A DNA stretch of 64,000 nucleotides from Nostocoides sp. F2B08 (GCF_009184895.1 NZ_WESE01000003.1:310001-374000); one strand, 5' to 3'; counted from the first letter of the stretch, positions 46,229 to 55,412 are shown. Program-made: numbers and translations. The notes: generated from the sequence alone by a model not told the origin.

Positions 46229-46945
46229 CTACTCGTACGGGTTGTCGGGTGCCTCGATCTGCTGCACGGAGTCGATCTCGAGAATGGGCAGGGAGTACGA
46301 CCCGTCCTCGTTCGGCGGTGTCGGAACCCACCGGCCGACGGCCTCGATCCAGGTGTCGTCCGGAAGACGCTGCCCGCCGATGACGTCGACCTTGAGGGCA
46401 TAGCCGTCGGCAGCACAGCAGTTCAGCGACAGCCGGGTGATGGCCCACCCCTCCCCCGACTCGACGGATGAGACGAACCCGACAAGTCGGATCGTCCGCC
46501 CGCGCAGCGACTCCGACTCGTCGAACAGGGCACGGCTCTGGAACTCGTCCAACGTGAGGGTCACCGGATCCTCCGCGGGCAGCGGCTCCCATCCTCCGTC
46601 GCTTGCCGCAGACGCCGCCAGACCCGTGTCCCGTTCCGCGGAGTAGGACCCGAGTGGCGGCGGGACGACCACGCTCATGATGAGGAACGGGACGACGAGG
46701 AACCAGCCGACCGCGGAGACCTTGTCGTGCGCCACCTCGTGCCCGGGCCGGGACACCGGCTCCTCCGCACCGCTGTCGCTGGCGAAGGCCTGGTAGAGCC
46801 CCATGAGGATGAGCAGTCCGGCCGAGACCACGAGTGGGATGCGCAGGACCTCCTTGACGAAGTTGAGGTACAGACCCGTCACTGTGGCCGTGATGACCAT
46901 GACCCCGATGACAGCCATGATCACGCCCTGGGTCAGCCTGTTCAC
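46229..46945 (-). CDS. TIGR03943/DUF1980 family membrane-anchored protein
   Basis: A 238-residue protein with two or three N-terminal helices (residues 8-50 and about 80-97) and a soluble domain with the conserved LNCCAADGYALKVDV, recognisable as the TIGR03943 (YcgQ-like) family. It always travels with a permease of the YcgR type, as here. The function is not established; the CC motif suggests metal binding. The GTG start follows GGAGG and overlaps the permease stop. Last gene of the recO-uppS-permease unit, convergent with zur. Confidence 0.85.
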   Translation of the reverse strand: MNRLTQGVIMAVIGVMVITATVTGLYLNFVKEVLRIPLVVSAGLLILMGLYQAFASDSGAEEPVSRPGHEVAHDKVSAVGWFLVVPFLIMSVVVPPPLGSYSAERDTGLAASAASDGGWEPLPAEDPVTLTLDEFQSRALFDESESLRGRTIRLVGFVSSVESGEGWAITRLSLNCCAADGYALKVDVIGGQRLPDDTWIEAVGRWVPTPPNEDGSYSLPILEIDSVQQIEAPDNPYE

Positions 46946-47943
46946 AGCAGCAGACCTCCGACGAGGATGGACGCGAGGACGGCCACGACGAATGTGGCAG
47001 GGGCGAATCGCAGAGCGAAGGAACGCCCGAAGGTGCCCGCCTGCATCGCGAAGAGCTTGATGTCCACCGCAGGCCCGACGACCATGAAGGCCAGCTGGGC
47101 ACTCGGGGGGAAGGCGCTCAGGCTTGCGGCGATGAACGCGTCGGCCTCGGAGCAGACGGCGACGACGACGGCGAAGACGGCGAGGATGAGGACCGAGAGG
47201 AGGAGGGACGCCGCCAGTGAGTCGATCCACTCCCGCGGTACGAGGACGTTGACGGTCGCCGCCACCGCCGACCCGATGACGAGGAAGCCGCCGGCCTGGA
47301 AGAGGTCATGGCCCGCGGCGCCCACGAAACTCCCCAACCGGGTCGAGCCGTGCTGGTGCGGCCGGGGAATGCGCAGCGGCAGGCGCTCGCCGATCCACAG
47401 CCACAGCCAGCCCATGACGACGGCGACGAGCAGAGACGCGGTGAACCGGGCCAGGACGAACTCGTACCGACCGTTGAAGGCGACCGCCGTCGAGACCAGG
47501 ACGATCGGGTTGATGGCCGGTGCTGCGAGAAGGAAGGTCAGCGCCGCCGCGGGCCTGATGCCGCGGGTCATCAACGAGCCCGCGATCGGCACCGATGCGC
47601 ACTCGCAGCCTGGGAGAACCATGCCCGACAGGCCCGCCACCGGGACCGCCGCGGCCGGCCGCTGCGGCAGCCATCTGGCCAGGGCGTCGGCAGGCACGTA
47701 CACCGCAATGAGCGCGGAGAGCACGACCCCCATCACGAGGAACGGCAGGGCCTGCACACCGATCGAGACGAACACGGTGAGCCAGGTGGCCAGCGCCCCG
47801 TTGGCCTCGATGAGGTCCGCGATCCGCGAGCGGCTGAGGATGAGAACGACGATGACCGCCGAGAGCAGGTAGGGCAGGAGGTCGCGCCGGTCCCGCGTGC
47901 GCGTCGGGCCGTCGACATCCGTCCGTGTCGGTGCGTCGGTCAC
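46942..47943 (-). CDS. UPF0718/YcgR-type permease
   Basis: A 333-residue integral membrane protein with eight or more helices and the family hallmark [19 protein letters not shown], plus later [14 protein letters not shown] and [13 protein letters not shown]. The cysteine motif inside helices suggests transport of a metal or thiol compound; none is proven. GTG 47943 overlaps the uppS stop by 3 nt. Its partner is the DUF1980 gene directly downstream. Closeness to the zinc operon is suggestive only. Confidence 0.85.
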   Translation of the reverse strand: MTDAPTRTDVDGPTRTRDRRDLLPYLLSAVIVVLILSRSRIADLIEANGALATWLTVFVSIGVQALPFLVMGVVLSALIAVYVPADALARWLPQRPAAAVPVAGLSGMVLPGCECASVPIAGSLMTRGIRPAAALTFLLAAPAINPIVLVSTAVAFNGRYEFVLARFTASLLVAVVMGWLWLWIGERLPLRIPRPHQHGSTRLGSFVGAAGHDLFQAGGFLVIGSAVAATVNVLVPREWIDSLAASLLLSVLILAVFAVVVAVCSEADAFIAASLSAFPPSAQLAFMVVGPAVDIKLFAMQAGTFGRSFALRFAPATFVVAVLASILVGGLLL

Positions 47944-48740
47944 ACCGGGTCGGTCCCTTCGTCGCGGTCCGTCGCCAGGTCCACGGCGCCGCCGTAGCGG
48001 CGGTCGCGACGCGCATACGTCTCGATCGCCTCCCACAGATCGAGGCGGGAGTAGTCCGGCCAGAGCCGGTCCTGGAAGACCATCTCGGCGTAGGCGCTCT
48101 GCCAGAGGAGGAAGTTCGAGGTGCGCTGCTCGCCCGAGCTGCGCACGAACAGGTCGACATCCGGCATGTCCGGTTCGGGCAGGTAGCGCGCGACAGTGCT
48201 CTCGTCGATCCGCTTCGGCGAGAGCCGTCCGCGCCGCACGTCCTCAGCAAGGCGCGCCACCGCGTCTCCGATCTCGGCCCGGCCGCCGTAGTTGACGCAG
48301 AAGTACAGCGTCAGCCCGGTGTTGTCGCGCGTCATCTGCTGCGCGGTCTCGAGCTCACGGATGACCGAGGACCACAACCGCGGACGACGGCCGACCCAGC
48401 GCATCCGCACGCCCCACGAGTGCAGCTGGTCCCGCCGTCGACGGATCACCTCGCGGTTGAAGCCCATGAGGAAGCGGACCTCCTCGGGCGAGCGCTTCCA
48501 GTTCTCGGTGGAGAAGGCGTATGCGGACAGATGGGTCACGCCGATCTCGATCGCCCCGGCGACCACGTCCAGCAACGAGGCCTCCCCCGCCTCGTGACCC
48601 TTGGTCCGCGGTAGTCCGCGCTCGTTGGCCCAACGGCCGTTGCCGTCCATGACGACCGCGACGTGCCGGGGCATGACCTCGGCCGGAATCGCCGGTGGCT
48701 GCGCGCCCGAGGGATGCGGGAACGGTCGCTCGTAGGCCAT
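47940..48740 (-). CDS. uppS: Isoprenyl (polyprenyl) diphosphate synthase, cis type
   Basis: Makes the C50/C55 lipid carrier for cell-wall synthesis. The 266-residue protein has the cis-prenyltransferase motifs [10 protein letters not shown] (catalytic D32), the [13 protein letters not shown] substrate block and the C-terminal [22 protein letters not shown] 48740 is 6 nt after TAGGGT, whose TAG is the recO stop. This is a second promoter inside the recO end. Its stop overlaps the permease start. Confidence 0.95.
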   Translation of the reverse strand: MAYERPFPHPSGAQPPAIPAEVMPRHVAVVMDGNGRWANERGLPRTKGHEAGEASLLDVVAGAIEIGVTHLSAYAFSTENWKRSPEEVRFLMGFNREVIRRRRDQLHSWGVRMRWVGRRPRLWSSVIRELETAQQMTRDNTGLTLYFCVNYGGRAEIGDAVARLAEDVRRGRLSPKRIDESTVARYLPEPDMPDVDLFVRSSGEQRTSNFLLWQSAYAEMVFQDRLWPDYSRLDLWEAIETYARRDRRYGGAVDLATDRDEGTDPV

Positions 48741-48746
48741 GTGTTG

Positions 48747-48752
48747 ACCCTA
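48747..48752 (-). promoter_or_regulatory. -10 element of uppS, overlapping the recO stop
   Basis: TAGGGT on the minus strand, 6 nt before ATG 48740. TAG (48752-48750) terminates recO. Confidence 0.6.
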
Positions 48753-49478
48753 TGCGCGCTCGACGAGGCGTAGGGATCGCACGCCCCGCTCCAGGTGCCA
48801 CTGGAGGAAGGCGCTCGTCAGGCCGCTGCCCTCGAGTCGGTGGCGTACCTCGCTGGCGTCGGCGATGGCCCAGTCCCCGGCGAGCAGCGCGGCGAGCAGC
48901 CTGAGGGTCTCCGAGGCGGGAGCGGCCGAGCCGGGCGGACGGCAGCCGGGGCAGACCACCCCGCCGGAGGCCAGGTTGAAGGCCCGGTGCGGACCCGGGT
49001 CGCCACAGCGGGCGCAGTCGTGGAAGCTCGGCGCCCAGCCCGCGACGGCCAGAGCGCGCAGGAGGTATGCGTCGAGCACCAGCTCCGGGGCGTGCACGTC
49101 GTCAGCGAGCGAGCGGAGCGCCCCGGCGATGAGGAGGTACTGCTGGAGGTTCGGCTCACCCTCCTCCGTGAGGCGGTCACACGTCTCCAGAGCGGCCGCC
49201 GCGGCAGTCCAGCGCGGATAGTCGCGGGCGATGGCGTCGCCGTAGGTCGCCAGGCTCACGGCCTGAGTGATGGTGTCGAGGTTGCGCCCCTCGTAGCACT
49301 GGACGTCGACGACCATCGCCGGCTCGAGCCGGGAGCCGAACCGGCTCTTCGTGCGGCGGATGCCCTTGGCGACGGCGCGGACCTTGCCGCGCGTGCGGGT
49401 CATGATGGTGACGATGCGGTCGGCCTCGCCGAGCTTGTGGGTGCGCAGCACGACACCCTCGTCCCGGTACAACGGCAT
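48750..49478 (-). CDS. recO: DNA repair protein RecO
   Basis: Anneals ssDNA and loads RecA with RecR in recombination repair. The 242-residue protein has an N-terminal OB fold ([20 protein letters not shown]), a helical domain and a four-cysteine zinc site (CARC...CPGC). ATG 49478 was chosen over ATG 49487 because it aligns with other RecO starts and sits 7 nt after GACAAT. First gene of the minus-strand unit that continues into uppS. Confidence 0.94.
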   Translation of the reverse strand: MPLYRDEGVVLRTHKLGEADRIVTIMTRTRGKVRAVAKGIRRTKSRFGSRLEPAMVVDVQCYEGRNLDTITQAVSLATYGDAIARDYPRWTAAAAALETCDRLTEEGEPNLQQYLLIAGALRSLADDVHAPELVLDAYLLRALAVAGWAPSFHDCARCGDPGPHRAFNLASGGVVCPGCRPPGSAAPASETLRLLAALLAGDWAIADASEVRHRLEGSGLTSAFLQWHLERGVRSLRLVERA

Positions 49479-49485
49479 ACCGGCC

Positions 49486-49491
49486 ATTGTC
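49486..49491 (-). promoter_or_regulatory. -10 element of recO (leaderless)
   Basis: GACAAT on the minus strand, 7 nt before ATG 49478. Confidence 0.4.
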
Positions 49492-49692
49492 CCCCGAGTC
49501 ACGAGTGCCGGTATGCGCGACTCGCCCGTCAGGTCATCCGCGTTGTGAGGAGGACGCTCTCACTCGGCCCCGTGATCCCGTGAACCTCGGCCCCTCCCGA
49601 CTGGTCTGGCGTCCCGCCGAGCACCGAGACCGAGTCCGGCCGGAGGTGATCCGCTATGGTTCCTCATCGGTTGTCAGGGGTGAGGGGTCGAC

Positions 49693-49938
49693 ATGAAGTG
49701 CGCTCGATGCGAACGCGAAGCCACCTTCACGAGCAAGGGCGGCGAGCGGGTGTGCGACCGGCACTACCACGCGGTGTTCGCGGTTGCGCCGACGATCTTG
49801 AGCACCGGCACCACTGCCGACGCTGTCGGAGCACGCGCCGTCGGGGCGGCAGCAGCGCAGTCCTCCGGGAGTAGCGAGCCGGTTCCCATGAGGCATGGCT
49901 GGCTGGCACGCTTGTCGCGTCGGCTGCGCAACCGTTAG
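49693..49938 (+). CDS. Small zinc-ribbon-like protein
   Basis: An 81-residue protein with KCARCEREATFTSKGGERVC and DRHYH at the N-terminus, a CxxC...CxxH zinc-ribbon-like arrangement (C3, C6, C21, H24 or H26). An Ala/Ser/Thr linker and a basic tail (LARLSRRLRNR) follow. ATG 49693 follows GAGGGG; TATGGT (49656-49661) is a possible -10. It is free-standing, with a small hairpin just after it. Function unknown; nucleic-acid or membrane-surface binding by the basic tail is a guess. Confidence 0.65.
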   Translation: MKCARCEREATFTSKGGERVCDRHYHAVFAVAPTILSTGTTADAVGARAVGAAAAQSSGSSEPVPMRHGWLARLSRRLRNR

Positions 49939-49946
49939 GCGTTCTT

Positions 49947-49963
49947 CGAGTCCAGCGGACTCG
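49947..49963 (+). terminator. Short hairpin after the zinc-ribbon gene
   Basis: CGAGTCC-AGC-GGACTCG, a 7-bp stem starting 8 nt after the stop codon. Confidence 0.5.
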
Positions 49964-50348
49964 AGGCGGACGTCGCGCCGGCCCGGTGCCGTCGATGACC
50001 GGCGTCCTGTCACGCAGCGGAGGGGGCCGAAGACGTGACCGGTCTCCGGTTCGTTCTGCGCTGTGGCGCGTCCACACCGCTGGTCCTCGCCTCCGCGGTG
50101 TTCCGACGACGGCGCTCGCGCAGCACCCCGCGGATGGGCCGCCGAACCACAGCAAGATCAGTGCGGCAGAGGGCCGGCTGTCTAGCGCAACCATGGGGGA
50201 TCACCATGTGGTGTCGCGCGCGGCGGACCGAGGGGGCGAAACCGGCTCGTTTGTCTGCCGCGACTTCCGCAGGTGCTGGTCTTCGCCGAGTTGGCGGGTA
50301 TGTGGCGGCTCGGTGACGTTGTCCCGAGCGGTGTGTTCCGGCGAGAGT
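49964..50348. other. 385-nt interval without a supported gene
   Basis: Open frames exist here, but none has a ribosome site, leaderless -10, sensible protein composition or recognisable motif. The right end must contain the promoter of the HTH-DUF805 gene. Confidence 0.5.
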
Positions 50349-50360
50349 GTTCACGTGAAC
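50349..50360. promoter_or_regulatory. Perfect 12-bp palindrome over a start codon
   Basis: GTTCACGTGAAC is self-complementary and contains the GTG start (50355-50357) of the HTH-DUF805 gene; a further GTGAAC follows at 50365-50370. GAGAGT 6 nt before the GTG is a weak leaderless -10. Likely an autoregulatory operator. Confidence 0.5.
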
Positions 50361-50900
50361 CTTCGTGAACTGAGGCTGGAACGCGGCTGGAGCCAGGAAG
50401 AACTGGCCGATGCGAGCGGAGTCAGCGTGCGAACCATCCAACGGGTGGAGGGAGGGCGCCGACCTGGCCGAGCCACGGCAGCCGCTCTCGCCACGAGCCT
50501 CGGAACCGAGCCTGCGGCCATCGCGGCTCGCGGGCTGGTCGACGACGACCCGTCCGAGCCGGCACGCGCGGTGTCCTTCCCGACGGCTGTGGAGCGCGCT
50601 GCCACGCGGTGGCCCGACTTCGAGGGCAGGGCCAGTCGATCGGAGTTCTGGTTCGCCCTTCTTGCTGTCGGCCTCCTCGTCGGCGCGGCGACGGTGCTCG
50701 ATGAGCGCTACGGTGCCGTCGCCCTGCTGGTCTGCCTCGTGCCGCTGGTGGCGGTCGCCACCCGTAGGCTCCGAGACGCAGGACACAACCCCTGGTGGCA
50801 GCTGCTCGCCCTGGTGCCGTTCGGGATCGTGGTGCCGCTCTGGCTCATGGCCCTTCCCGGCAAGGACCCCGGCGATGGCAGCGGTGGACCAACCCACTGA
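50355..50900 (+). CDS. HTH (XRE-type) / DUF805 membrane fusion protein
   Basis: A 181-residue fusion. Residues 1-55 are a Cro/C1-type helix-turn-helix (LRELRLERGWSQEELADASG and SVRTIQRVEGG). Residues ~75-175 are a DUF805 membrane domain with three helices and the typical FEGRASRSEFWFALLA and RRLRDAGHNPWW motifs. A DNA-binding domain on a membrane protein suggests a membrane-tethered regulator. The GTG start lies inside a perfect palindrome, so autoregulation is likely. Its target beyond itself is unknown. Confidence 0.82.
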   Translation: MNLRELRLERGWSQEELADASGVSVRTIQRVEGGRRPGRATAAALATSLGTEPAAIAARGLVDDDPSEPARAVSFPTAVERAATRWPDFEGRASRSEFWFALLAVGLLVGAATVLDERYGAVALLVCLVPLVAVATRRLRDAGHNPWWQLLALVPFGIVVPLWLMALPGKDPGDGSGGPTH

Positions 50901-51153
50901 CCGGCAACCCATGAATGGTGCCATGCGGCACTCATGGCGAGCCGCGGCCATCCGCCACGCGTCAACGCTGCGGCTGCCGACCCGCTCGCCGATGGCAGCG
51001 TGACCGGTGAGCTGGCGGCTTCGTTGGCGGGCGACGCAGACGCTCTCGCGATAAGCGTTGGTTGCCCCTCCGGCTGAGCCGCACCGAACGTCAAACCCCG
51101 CCACTCCCCGGGGACTCAACACCGCTTGTGTCGACAGCTTCGGGCCCTGGACG
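50901..51153. other. 253-nt convergent interval without a supported gene
   Basis: Between the convergent HTH-DUF805 and PAS genes I see no open frame with coding character, no RNA gene and no strong terminator hairpin. Confidence 0.5.
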
Positions 51154-52044
51154 CTACGGCTTGACCACCTCGCGGAGAACGACCATGGCCAGCCCAATAG
51201 CCTCCCGAGCGGCATGGATCCGGACTGCGCTCGAGGGGGCCGCGTGTGCCAGCGCGCGGTCGAGCTCGAGCGCGGCGGCGTAGAGGTCCTGGAGCACCTC
51301 GGAGTGGACGGTCTCGAGGATGCGCTCGCGCTCCTCCAGGCGGGCGAGGCGCTCGCTGCGCCGAATGTTGCACACCTGTGCGGGTGGCCCGGACTGTCCG
51401 TAAAGATCGGTCACCGCCAGCTCCACCCACGACCACGCACCGTCTGCGCAGACCCTGAGCTCACCGACTCGCTCCGTCCGGAGTGGGTCGGCAGCCAGCA
51501 GATCCTCGAAGGCTTCGTGGTCCTCGGGGTGGATGCGGTCCGCAAGTCCCGTGCCCACGAGCTCGTCGACCGGCCAGCCGAAGAGGTTCGCGACCGCAGG
51601 GCTGGCGTAGCTGACCACGTGGTTCTCGTCGACCACGACTGCAGCGTCGCTGGAGCGTTCCATCAGGTGCCGGACGGTTTCGGCGAGGTTGAGAGAGACG
51701 CCGACGATGGCGATCAGCTTCCCGTCGCGGTACACGCCGCTATCGGTGACCAGGGCGTGCATCACGTGCCCGCTGCGGTGTCGGACCGGGAATCCGCCAG
51801 ACCACGAACGGCCCTCGCGAAGAGCAGTCATGATCTCCGCGGCGGCCCGGCGGGAGAGCTCCGGCACCGTGACCTCGGCTATCTGACGTCCCACGGCCTC
51901 CGCGGCGGGCCAGCCGTACAGCTGCTCGGCGGCGCTGTTCCAGGACAACACAATCCCCTCCGTGTCCGTCACGATCACCGCGTGCCCGAGGGCGTGCAGC
52001 AGCTCATCGGCAGAGGGGACCAGGGGGAGAGCCTCGCTATCCAT
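51154..52044 (-). CDS. Double PAS-domain signalling protein with a truncated kinase end
   Basis: A 296-residue soluble protein: PAS 1 at about residues 12-115 (VIVTDTEGIVLSWNSAAEQL), PAS 2 at about 125-230 (AAVVVDENHVVSYASPAVAN). A C-terminal helix ERERILETVHSEVLQDLYAA resembles the HisKA_3 phospho-acceptor helix, with a histidine in place, but no HATPase domain follows. It may dimerise with or inhibit a complete kinase, or simply sense a small ligand. ATG 52044 was chosen because CAGGCT lies 6 nt upstream. Divergent from an SCP2-like gene. Confidence 0.8.
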   Translation of the reverse strand: MDSEALPLVPSADELLHALGHAVIVTDTEGIVLSWNSAAEQLYGWPAAEAVGRQIAEVTVPELSRRAAAEIMTALREGRSWSGGFPVRHRSGHVMHALVTDSGVYRDGKLIAIVGVSLNLAETVRHLMERSSDAAVVVDENHVVSYASPAVANLFGWPVDELVGTGLADRIHPEDHEAFEDLLAADPLRTERVGELRVCADGAWSWVELAVTDLYGQSGPPAQVCNIRRSERLARLEERERILETVHSEVLQDLYAAALELDRALAHAAPSSAVRIHAAREAIGLAMVVLREVVKP

Positions 52045-52293
52045 AGACCAAGCCTGCACCCCATGCTTGACGTCGTCATGGGGCGGATGCCCCGGATCGG
52101 ACGGAATCTCTCCCCGATGTCAGTCCAGACACAGCCGCAGTCCCCACCATCGGATACTGCGCCGGTTGGGGTTGACCCCGTCTGCCTCAGATCCCGGTCG
52201 ACGAGTGTGGGGGGCGATGGGGGTGGGTTGCCCCCAGCCCGAAGTGGCGGTCGCTCGAAGTCGCCTCCCACCCCTCCCGGACCGGTCACGCCG

Positions 52294-52299
52294 TATGGT
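52294..52299 (+). promoter_or_regulatory. -10 element of the SCP2-like gene (leaderless)
   Basis: TATGGT is 7 nt before GTG 52307. Confidence 0.5.
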
Positions 52300-52306
52300 T
52301 CCGGAT

Positions 52307-52699
52307 GTGGGACGCATCTACGCCGACGCCGAGCAACTCCGAGAAGTCTTCTCCGAGATGTTCGAGACGGTCGCCGACGACGAGCGGATGGGCGGACTCG
52401 TCGCCCAGCAGATGGTGATCAACTTCCGCCTGCACGACCCCGGGGCGGACATCTGGGTTGACGGCAGGGCCCGTCCTGTCGTCACGACCTTCGAGCCCAT
52501 CGGCATCGATGCCACGCTCACCGCCGACCTGAGCGCCGACTCTATGCACGAACTGCTGCTGGGCACGCTGCCGCTCGGCAAAGCCGTGCTCTTCCGCAAA
52601 CTCAAGGTGTCGGGCTCAACGTCACGAGCACTGAAGCTCGAGCCGCTCCTGCATGCTTGCCAGGCCGTCTACCCGGGGATTGCCGACCGACGTCTGTGA
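52307..52699 (+). CDS. SCP2 sterol-transfer-like domain protein
   Basis: A 130-residue single-domain protein with an SCP2-like pattern: hydrophobic N-terminal helix, beta strands VINFRLHDPGADIWVDGRA and VTTFEPIGIDATLTADLSAD, then LLLGTLPLGKAVLFRKLKVSG. Such domains bind fatty acyl or sterol ligands. GTG 52307 was preferred to ATG 52295 because of TATGGT 7 nt upstream. Divergent from the PAS gene and convergent with cysM; no firm partner. Confidence 0.75.
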   Translation: MGRIYADAEQLREVFSEMFETVADDERMGGLVAQQMVINFRLHDPGADIWVDGRARPVVTTFEPIGIDATLTADLSADSMHELLLGTLPLGKAVLFRKLKVSGSTSRALKLEPLLHACQAVYPGIADRRL

Positions 52700-52812
52700 G
52701 GCACGGCGTCGGAGCCGGTGAGGGCAACCTCATCAGGGTCGACTTCCAGGCCCACCTGGTGAGCCCGACCGCCGCTCACCCGACAGAGGGCCCCCGGCGT
52801 CGGCCAGGACCT

Positions 52813-53727
52813 TCAGGCGGGGAACACGCCGCTGGAAAGGTACCGGTCACCGCGGTCACAGACCACGAAGACGATCGTCGCTGCCTGGACCTCCTCGGCC
52901 ACCTGCAGGGCGGCCCAGCACGCGCCGGCCGCGGAGACACCGCCGAAGATGCCCTCCTCGCGGGCCAGGCGGCGGGCCGTCTCCTCGGCGTCGGCCTGGG
53001 TGACCTCCACGGTCCGGTCCACCGCTGACGGATCGAAGATCCTCGGCACGTACTCCGGTGGCCAAGCGCGGATCCCGGGGATCTTCGAGCCCTCCGCGGG
53101 CTGCGCTCCGACGATCTGGACACCGGGGTTGCGCGACTTCAGGAACCGCGAGACCCCCGTGATCGTGCCGGTGGTACCCATCGCGGACACGAAGTGCGTG
53201 ATCCGTCCCTCGGTCTGGCGCCACAGCTCCGGGCCCGTGCCTTCCTCGTGGGCACGAGGGTTGTCCGGGTTGCCGAACTGGTCCAAGACGCGGCCTCTAC
53301 CCTCCCGCTCCATCCGCGTCACGACGTCGCGGGCCTCCTCCATGCTGCCCTCTGCCGAAGTCAGTACCAACTCCGCTCCGTACGCCTTCATTGTCTGGAT
53401 CCGCTCGATGGAGGCGTCCTCGGGCATCACGAGGATCAGGGGGTAGCCGCTGATGGCCGCCGCCATCGCCAAACCTATCCCGGTGTTGCCGGACGTGGCC
53501 TCCAGCAACGTGTCCCCGGGAGAGATCTCCCCTCGCTCCTCGGCGCCGCGGATCATGCTGATCGCCGGCCGGTCCTTCACCGAGCCGGCCGGGTTGTTTC
53601 CCTCGAGCTTGGCGAGCAGTACGTTGCCGCGGCGTTCGTTGTCCGGCCCGGGAAGGCGCTGCAGACGCACCAGCGGGGTGCCGCCGATGACGTCCTCCAT
53701 CGTTGGGTACGGCCGATGGCTACTCAC
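52813..53727 (-). CDS. cysM: Cysteine synthase B
   Basis: PLP enzyme that makes cysteine (or S-sulfocysteine) from O-acetylserine or O-phosphoserine. In the 304-residue protein the PLP lysine is K51 in NNPAGSVKDRPA, the phosphate loop is SGNTGIG (79-85), and GTTGTITGVSRFLK is present. The shorter MEDVIGGTPLVRL start and the NNPAGSVKDR motif favour CysM over CysK. GTG 53727 is 7 nt after TAGACT, so leaderless; a longer frame to 53898 is not conserved-looking. No moaD-like or mec genes are adjacent, unlike in mycobacteria. Confidence 0.93.
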   Translation of the reverse strand: MSSHRPYPTMEDVIGGTPLVRLQRLPGPDNERRGNVLLAKLEGNNPAGSVKDRPAISMIRGAEERGEISPGDTLLEATSGNTGIGLAMAAAISGYPLILVMPEDASIERIQTMKAYGAELVLTSAEGSMEEARDVVTRMEREGRGRVLDQFGNPDNPRAHEEGTGPELWRQTEGRITHFVSAMGTTGTITGVSRFLKSRNPGVQIVGAQPAEGSKIPGIRAWPPEYVPRIFDPSAVDRTVEVTQADAEETARRLAREEGIFGGVSAAGACWAALQVAEEVQAATIVFVVCDRGDRYLSSGVFPA

Positions 53728-53734
53728 CTGCCGG

Positions 53735-53740
53735 AGTCTA
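53735..53740 (-). promoter_or_regulatory. -10 element of cysM (leaderless)
   Basis: TAGACT on the minus strand, 7 nt before GTG 53727. Confidence 0.55.
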
Positions 53741-53959
53741 CGGCGGCGGTCTCGATGAATCGCAGCCTGCTGCTCGACCTCCACTCCCTGCCCGGCATGG
53801 ATGACGTTGGTCCGAGAGGCCGCACACAACTGCTCGAGGGTGCCGATGAGCTTCCTCCGCCGCGCGACCGGCGGTCCTGCTACGCGATGACGGGACACTA
53901 CGGCGGTCCCCGAGAGTGCGCGCCGCCGGGGTGCGGTGCCCTCGTGCTTGGATGGTCCG

Positions 53960-54577
53960 GTGGCGAAGCTGGTGACATGGTCGCAATATCGAGCCTCGAT
54001 CGGGGACCGGTCGACGTTGTTCGCCCAGGTCGCCGAGGCGTGCTCGATCGACCGGGTCCTCTATCCCGGCAGCTACGTCGACCTGTCTCCCTCGACCGCG
54101 TTCGCATCCGTGGTCTATGTCGACACCGACTCTCGCGCTCAGCGATTCTTCGCCGACTCGGAGCTGGTTGGACGCGAGTTGGCCGGGCGTACCCGTCCCG
54201 GCGCCGGCACCCAGGTGCGGTTCATCGGCGCCGACTACACCGTGCCCCTGGACCTTCCTCACGCCCACGTCGACCTCCTCATCTCGCTGTACGCCGGGCC
54301 GGTTTGGGAGCACTGCGGCCGCCACCTGCGTCCTGGCGGATGGCTCCTCGCCAATGCCAGCCACGGCGATGCCAGCCTGGCCGCGCTCGATCCGAGGCTG
54401 CGGCTGGTCGCCGCCGTGCACCATCGACACGGTCGGTACCAGTTCGTCACGCACGGGCTCGACCGCTACCTGGTCCCCAAGGACCCGGGCGGCGTGAACG
54501 TCGACCGGATCCGGGCCACCGGCCGCGGCGTCGCGTACACCCAGCCCGCCTTCGCATACCTCTTCGAACACGCGTGA
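53960..54577 (+). CDS. Hypothetical protein with a methyltransferase-like fold
   Basis: A 205-residue soluble protein. VLYPGSYVDLSPSTAF followed by VVYVDTDSRA and later LRPGGWLLANASHGDA resemble motifs I, II and post-motif VI of class I SAM methyltransferases. The glycine-rich loop is replaced by PGSYVDLSP, so SAM binding is uncertain. GTG 53960 is the best start; GTG 53936 is possible. It is divergent from cysM, with 230 nt between holding no clear signal on this strand. Function unknown. Confidence 0.7.
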   Translation: MAKLVTWSQYRASIGDRSTLFAQVAEACSIDRVLYPGSYVDLSPSTAFASVVYVDTDSRAQRFFADSELVGRELAGRTRPGAGTQVRFIGADYTVPLDLPHAHVDLLISLYAGPVWEHCGRHLRPGGWLLANASHGDASLAALDPRLRLVAAVHHRHGRYQFVTHGLDRYLVPKDPGGVNVDRIRATGRGVAYTQPAFAYLFEHA

Positions 54578-54742
54578 CCCTCGAAGACACCGAAGCGCTC
54601 ATCCGCCGAGCGACGCGGGCTCGGGGCCATTTCGGGCGACCTTGATGCGTCGCGTGAACGGGGCGATCTTCCGGTGGACGCAGTGGAGCCAGGTCCAGCC
54701 GGCTGGCGCAGGCGACGGATGGTTCGACCCTGGGGTGAGCAG

Positions 54743-55264
54743 TCACGCCTGGCGCACGGTGCGGAAAGGCTCGCTCTCCGAACTCGAAGGCATGATCGCC
54801 GCAGATGTGCCGCGTCGTGGCCAGATCCAGGCGGTTCGCAGGATGAAGGCCAGGAGCAGAACCTCGAGTCCGATCGACAGGCCGTAGAAGTAGGAGTAGG
54901 CCCAGGACTCCCCAGTGGCGTTGTACATGGAGACCGGAATGTACAGCGATGCCACGACGAGGTTCATCGGCCGGTTCGCGCGCGCCGGCAGCAGCATGGA
55001 CAGCCAGATCATGAGGATCGGGATGGCCATGAGCGTGAGCGCGAGGGCGATGAAGGTCGGGCCGGTGTCGAACTCATGGACGATGCCCGCCAGGATCTCG
55101 TCCAGGAAGCCGGGCTTGTACAGCGCGAGGTAGTCGACGTAGATGTAGAGGAACATGAAGCTGGTCCACGCCGCTGCCAGTTTGGCCTGCACGGGCACAG
55201 GCCGGTCTTCCAGCGCGCTAGGAACCGGCGGCTCGGGGGTGGTGCGGGACTGAGGCGCTGTCAT
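54743..55264 (-). CDS. DUF6326 family membrane protein
   Basis: A 173-residue protein with four membrane helices (about residues 30-50, 70-92, 98-116 and 120-142), an N-terminal polar segment and a C-terminal Ser/Glu tail. The pattern (VQAKLAAAWTSFMFLYIYVD and YKPGFLDEI) matches the DUF6326 family, function unknown. ATG 55264 follows AAGGAG at 8 nt. Divergent from a two-component system, which may control it; that is inference from position. Confidence 0.8.
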   Translation of the reverse strand: MTAPQSRTTPEPPVPSALEDRPVPVQAKLAAAWTSFMFLYIYVDYLALYKPGFLDEILAGIVHEFDTGPTFIALALTLMAIPILMIWLSMLLPARANRPMNLVVASLYIPVSMYNATGESWAYSYFYGLSIGLEVLLLAFILRTAWIWPRRGTSAAIMPSSSESEPFRTVRQA

Positions 55265-55412
55265 GACGAAGCTCCTTGGTTGATCGGGTAGGTGCTTCCA
55301 CGATCACGGAGGTCGGCGCCCGACACATCAGCCGTGGAGCCTGAACCGACCTGGCCGTTGGCCGAGTCGTCCCGGTGTACTTTCGGCGGATACGCCGACC
55401 ACGCGCGGTGCC

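Noticed and set aside
49930-49945. attC-like GTTAGGC core
   Set aside because: It is the end and stop of the zinc-ribbon gene; no second core, imperfect repeat or integrase is present.
50035-50316. 93-codon GTG frame between the zinc-ribbon and HTH-DUF805 genes
   Set aside because: Very Arg/Ala-rich with no ribosome site, -10 or motif; no better than chance.
54578-54742. Small gene between the methyltransferase-like and DUF6326 genes
   Set aside because: Open frames here lack start signals and coding character; it is probably just a convergent intergenic gap.
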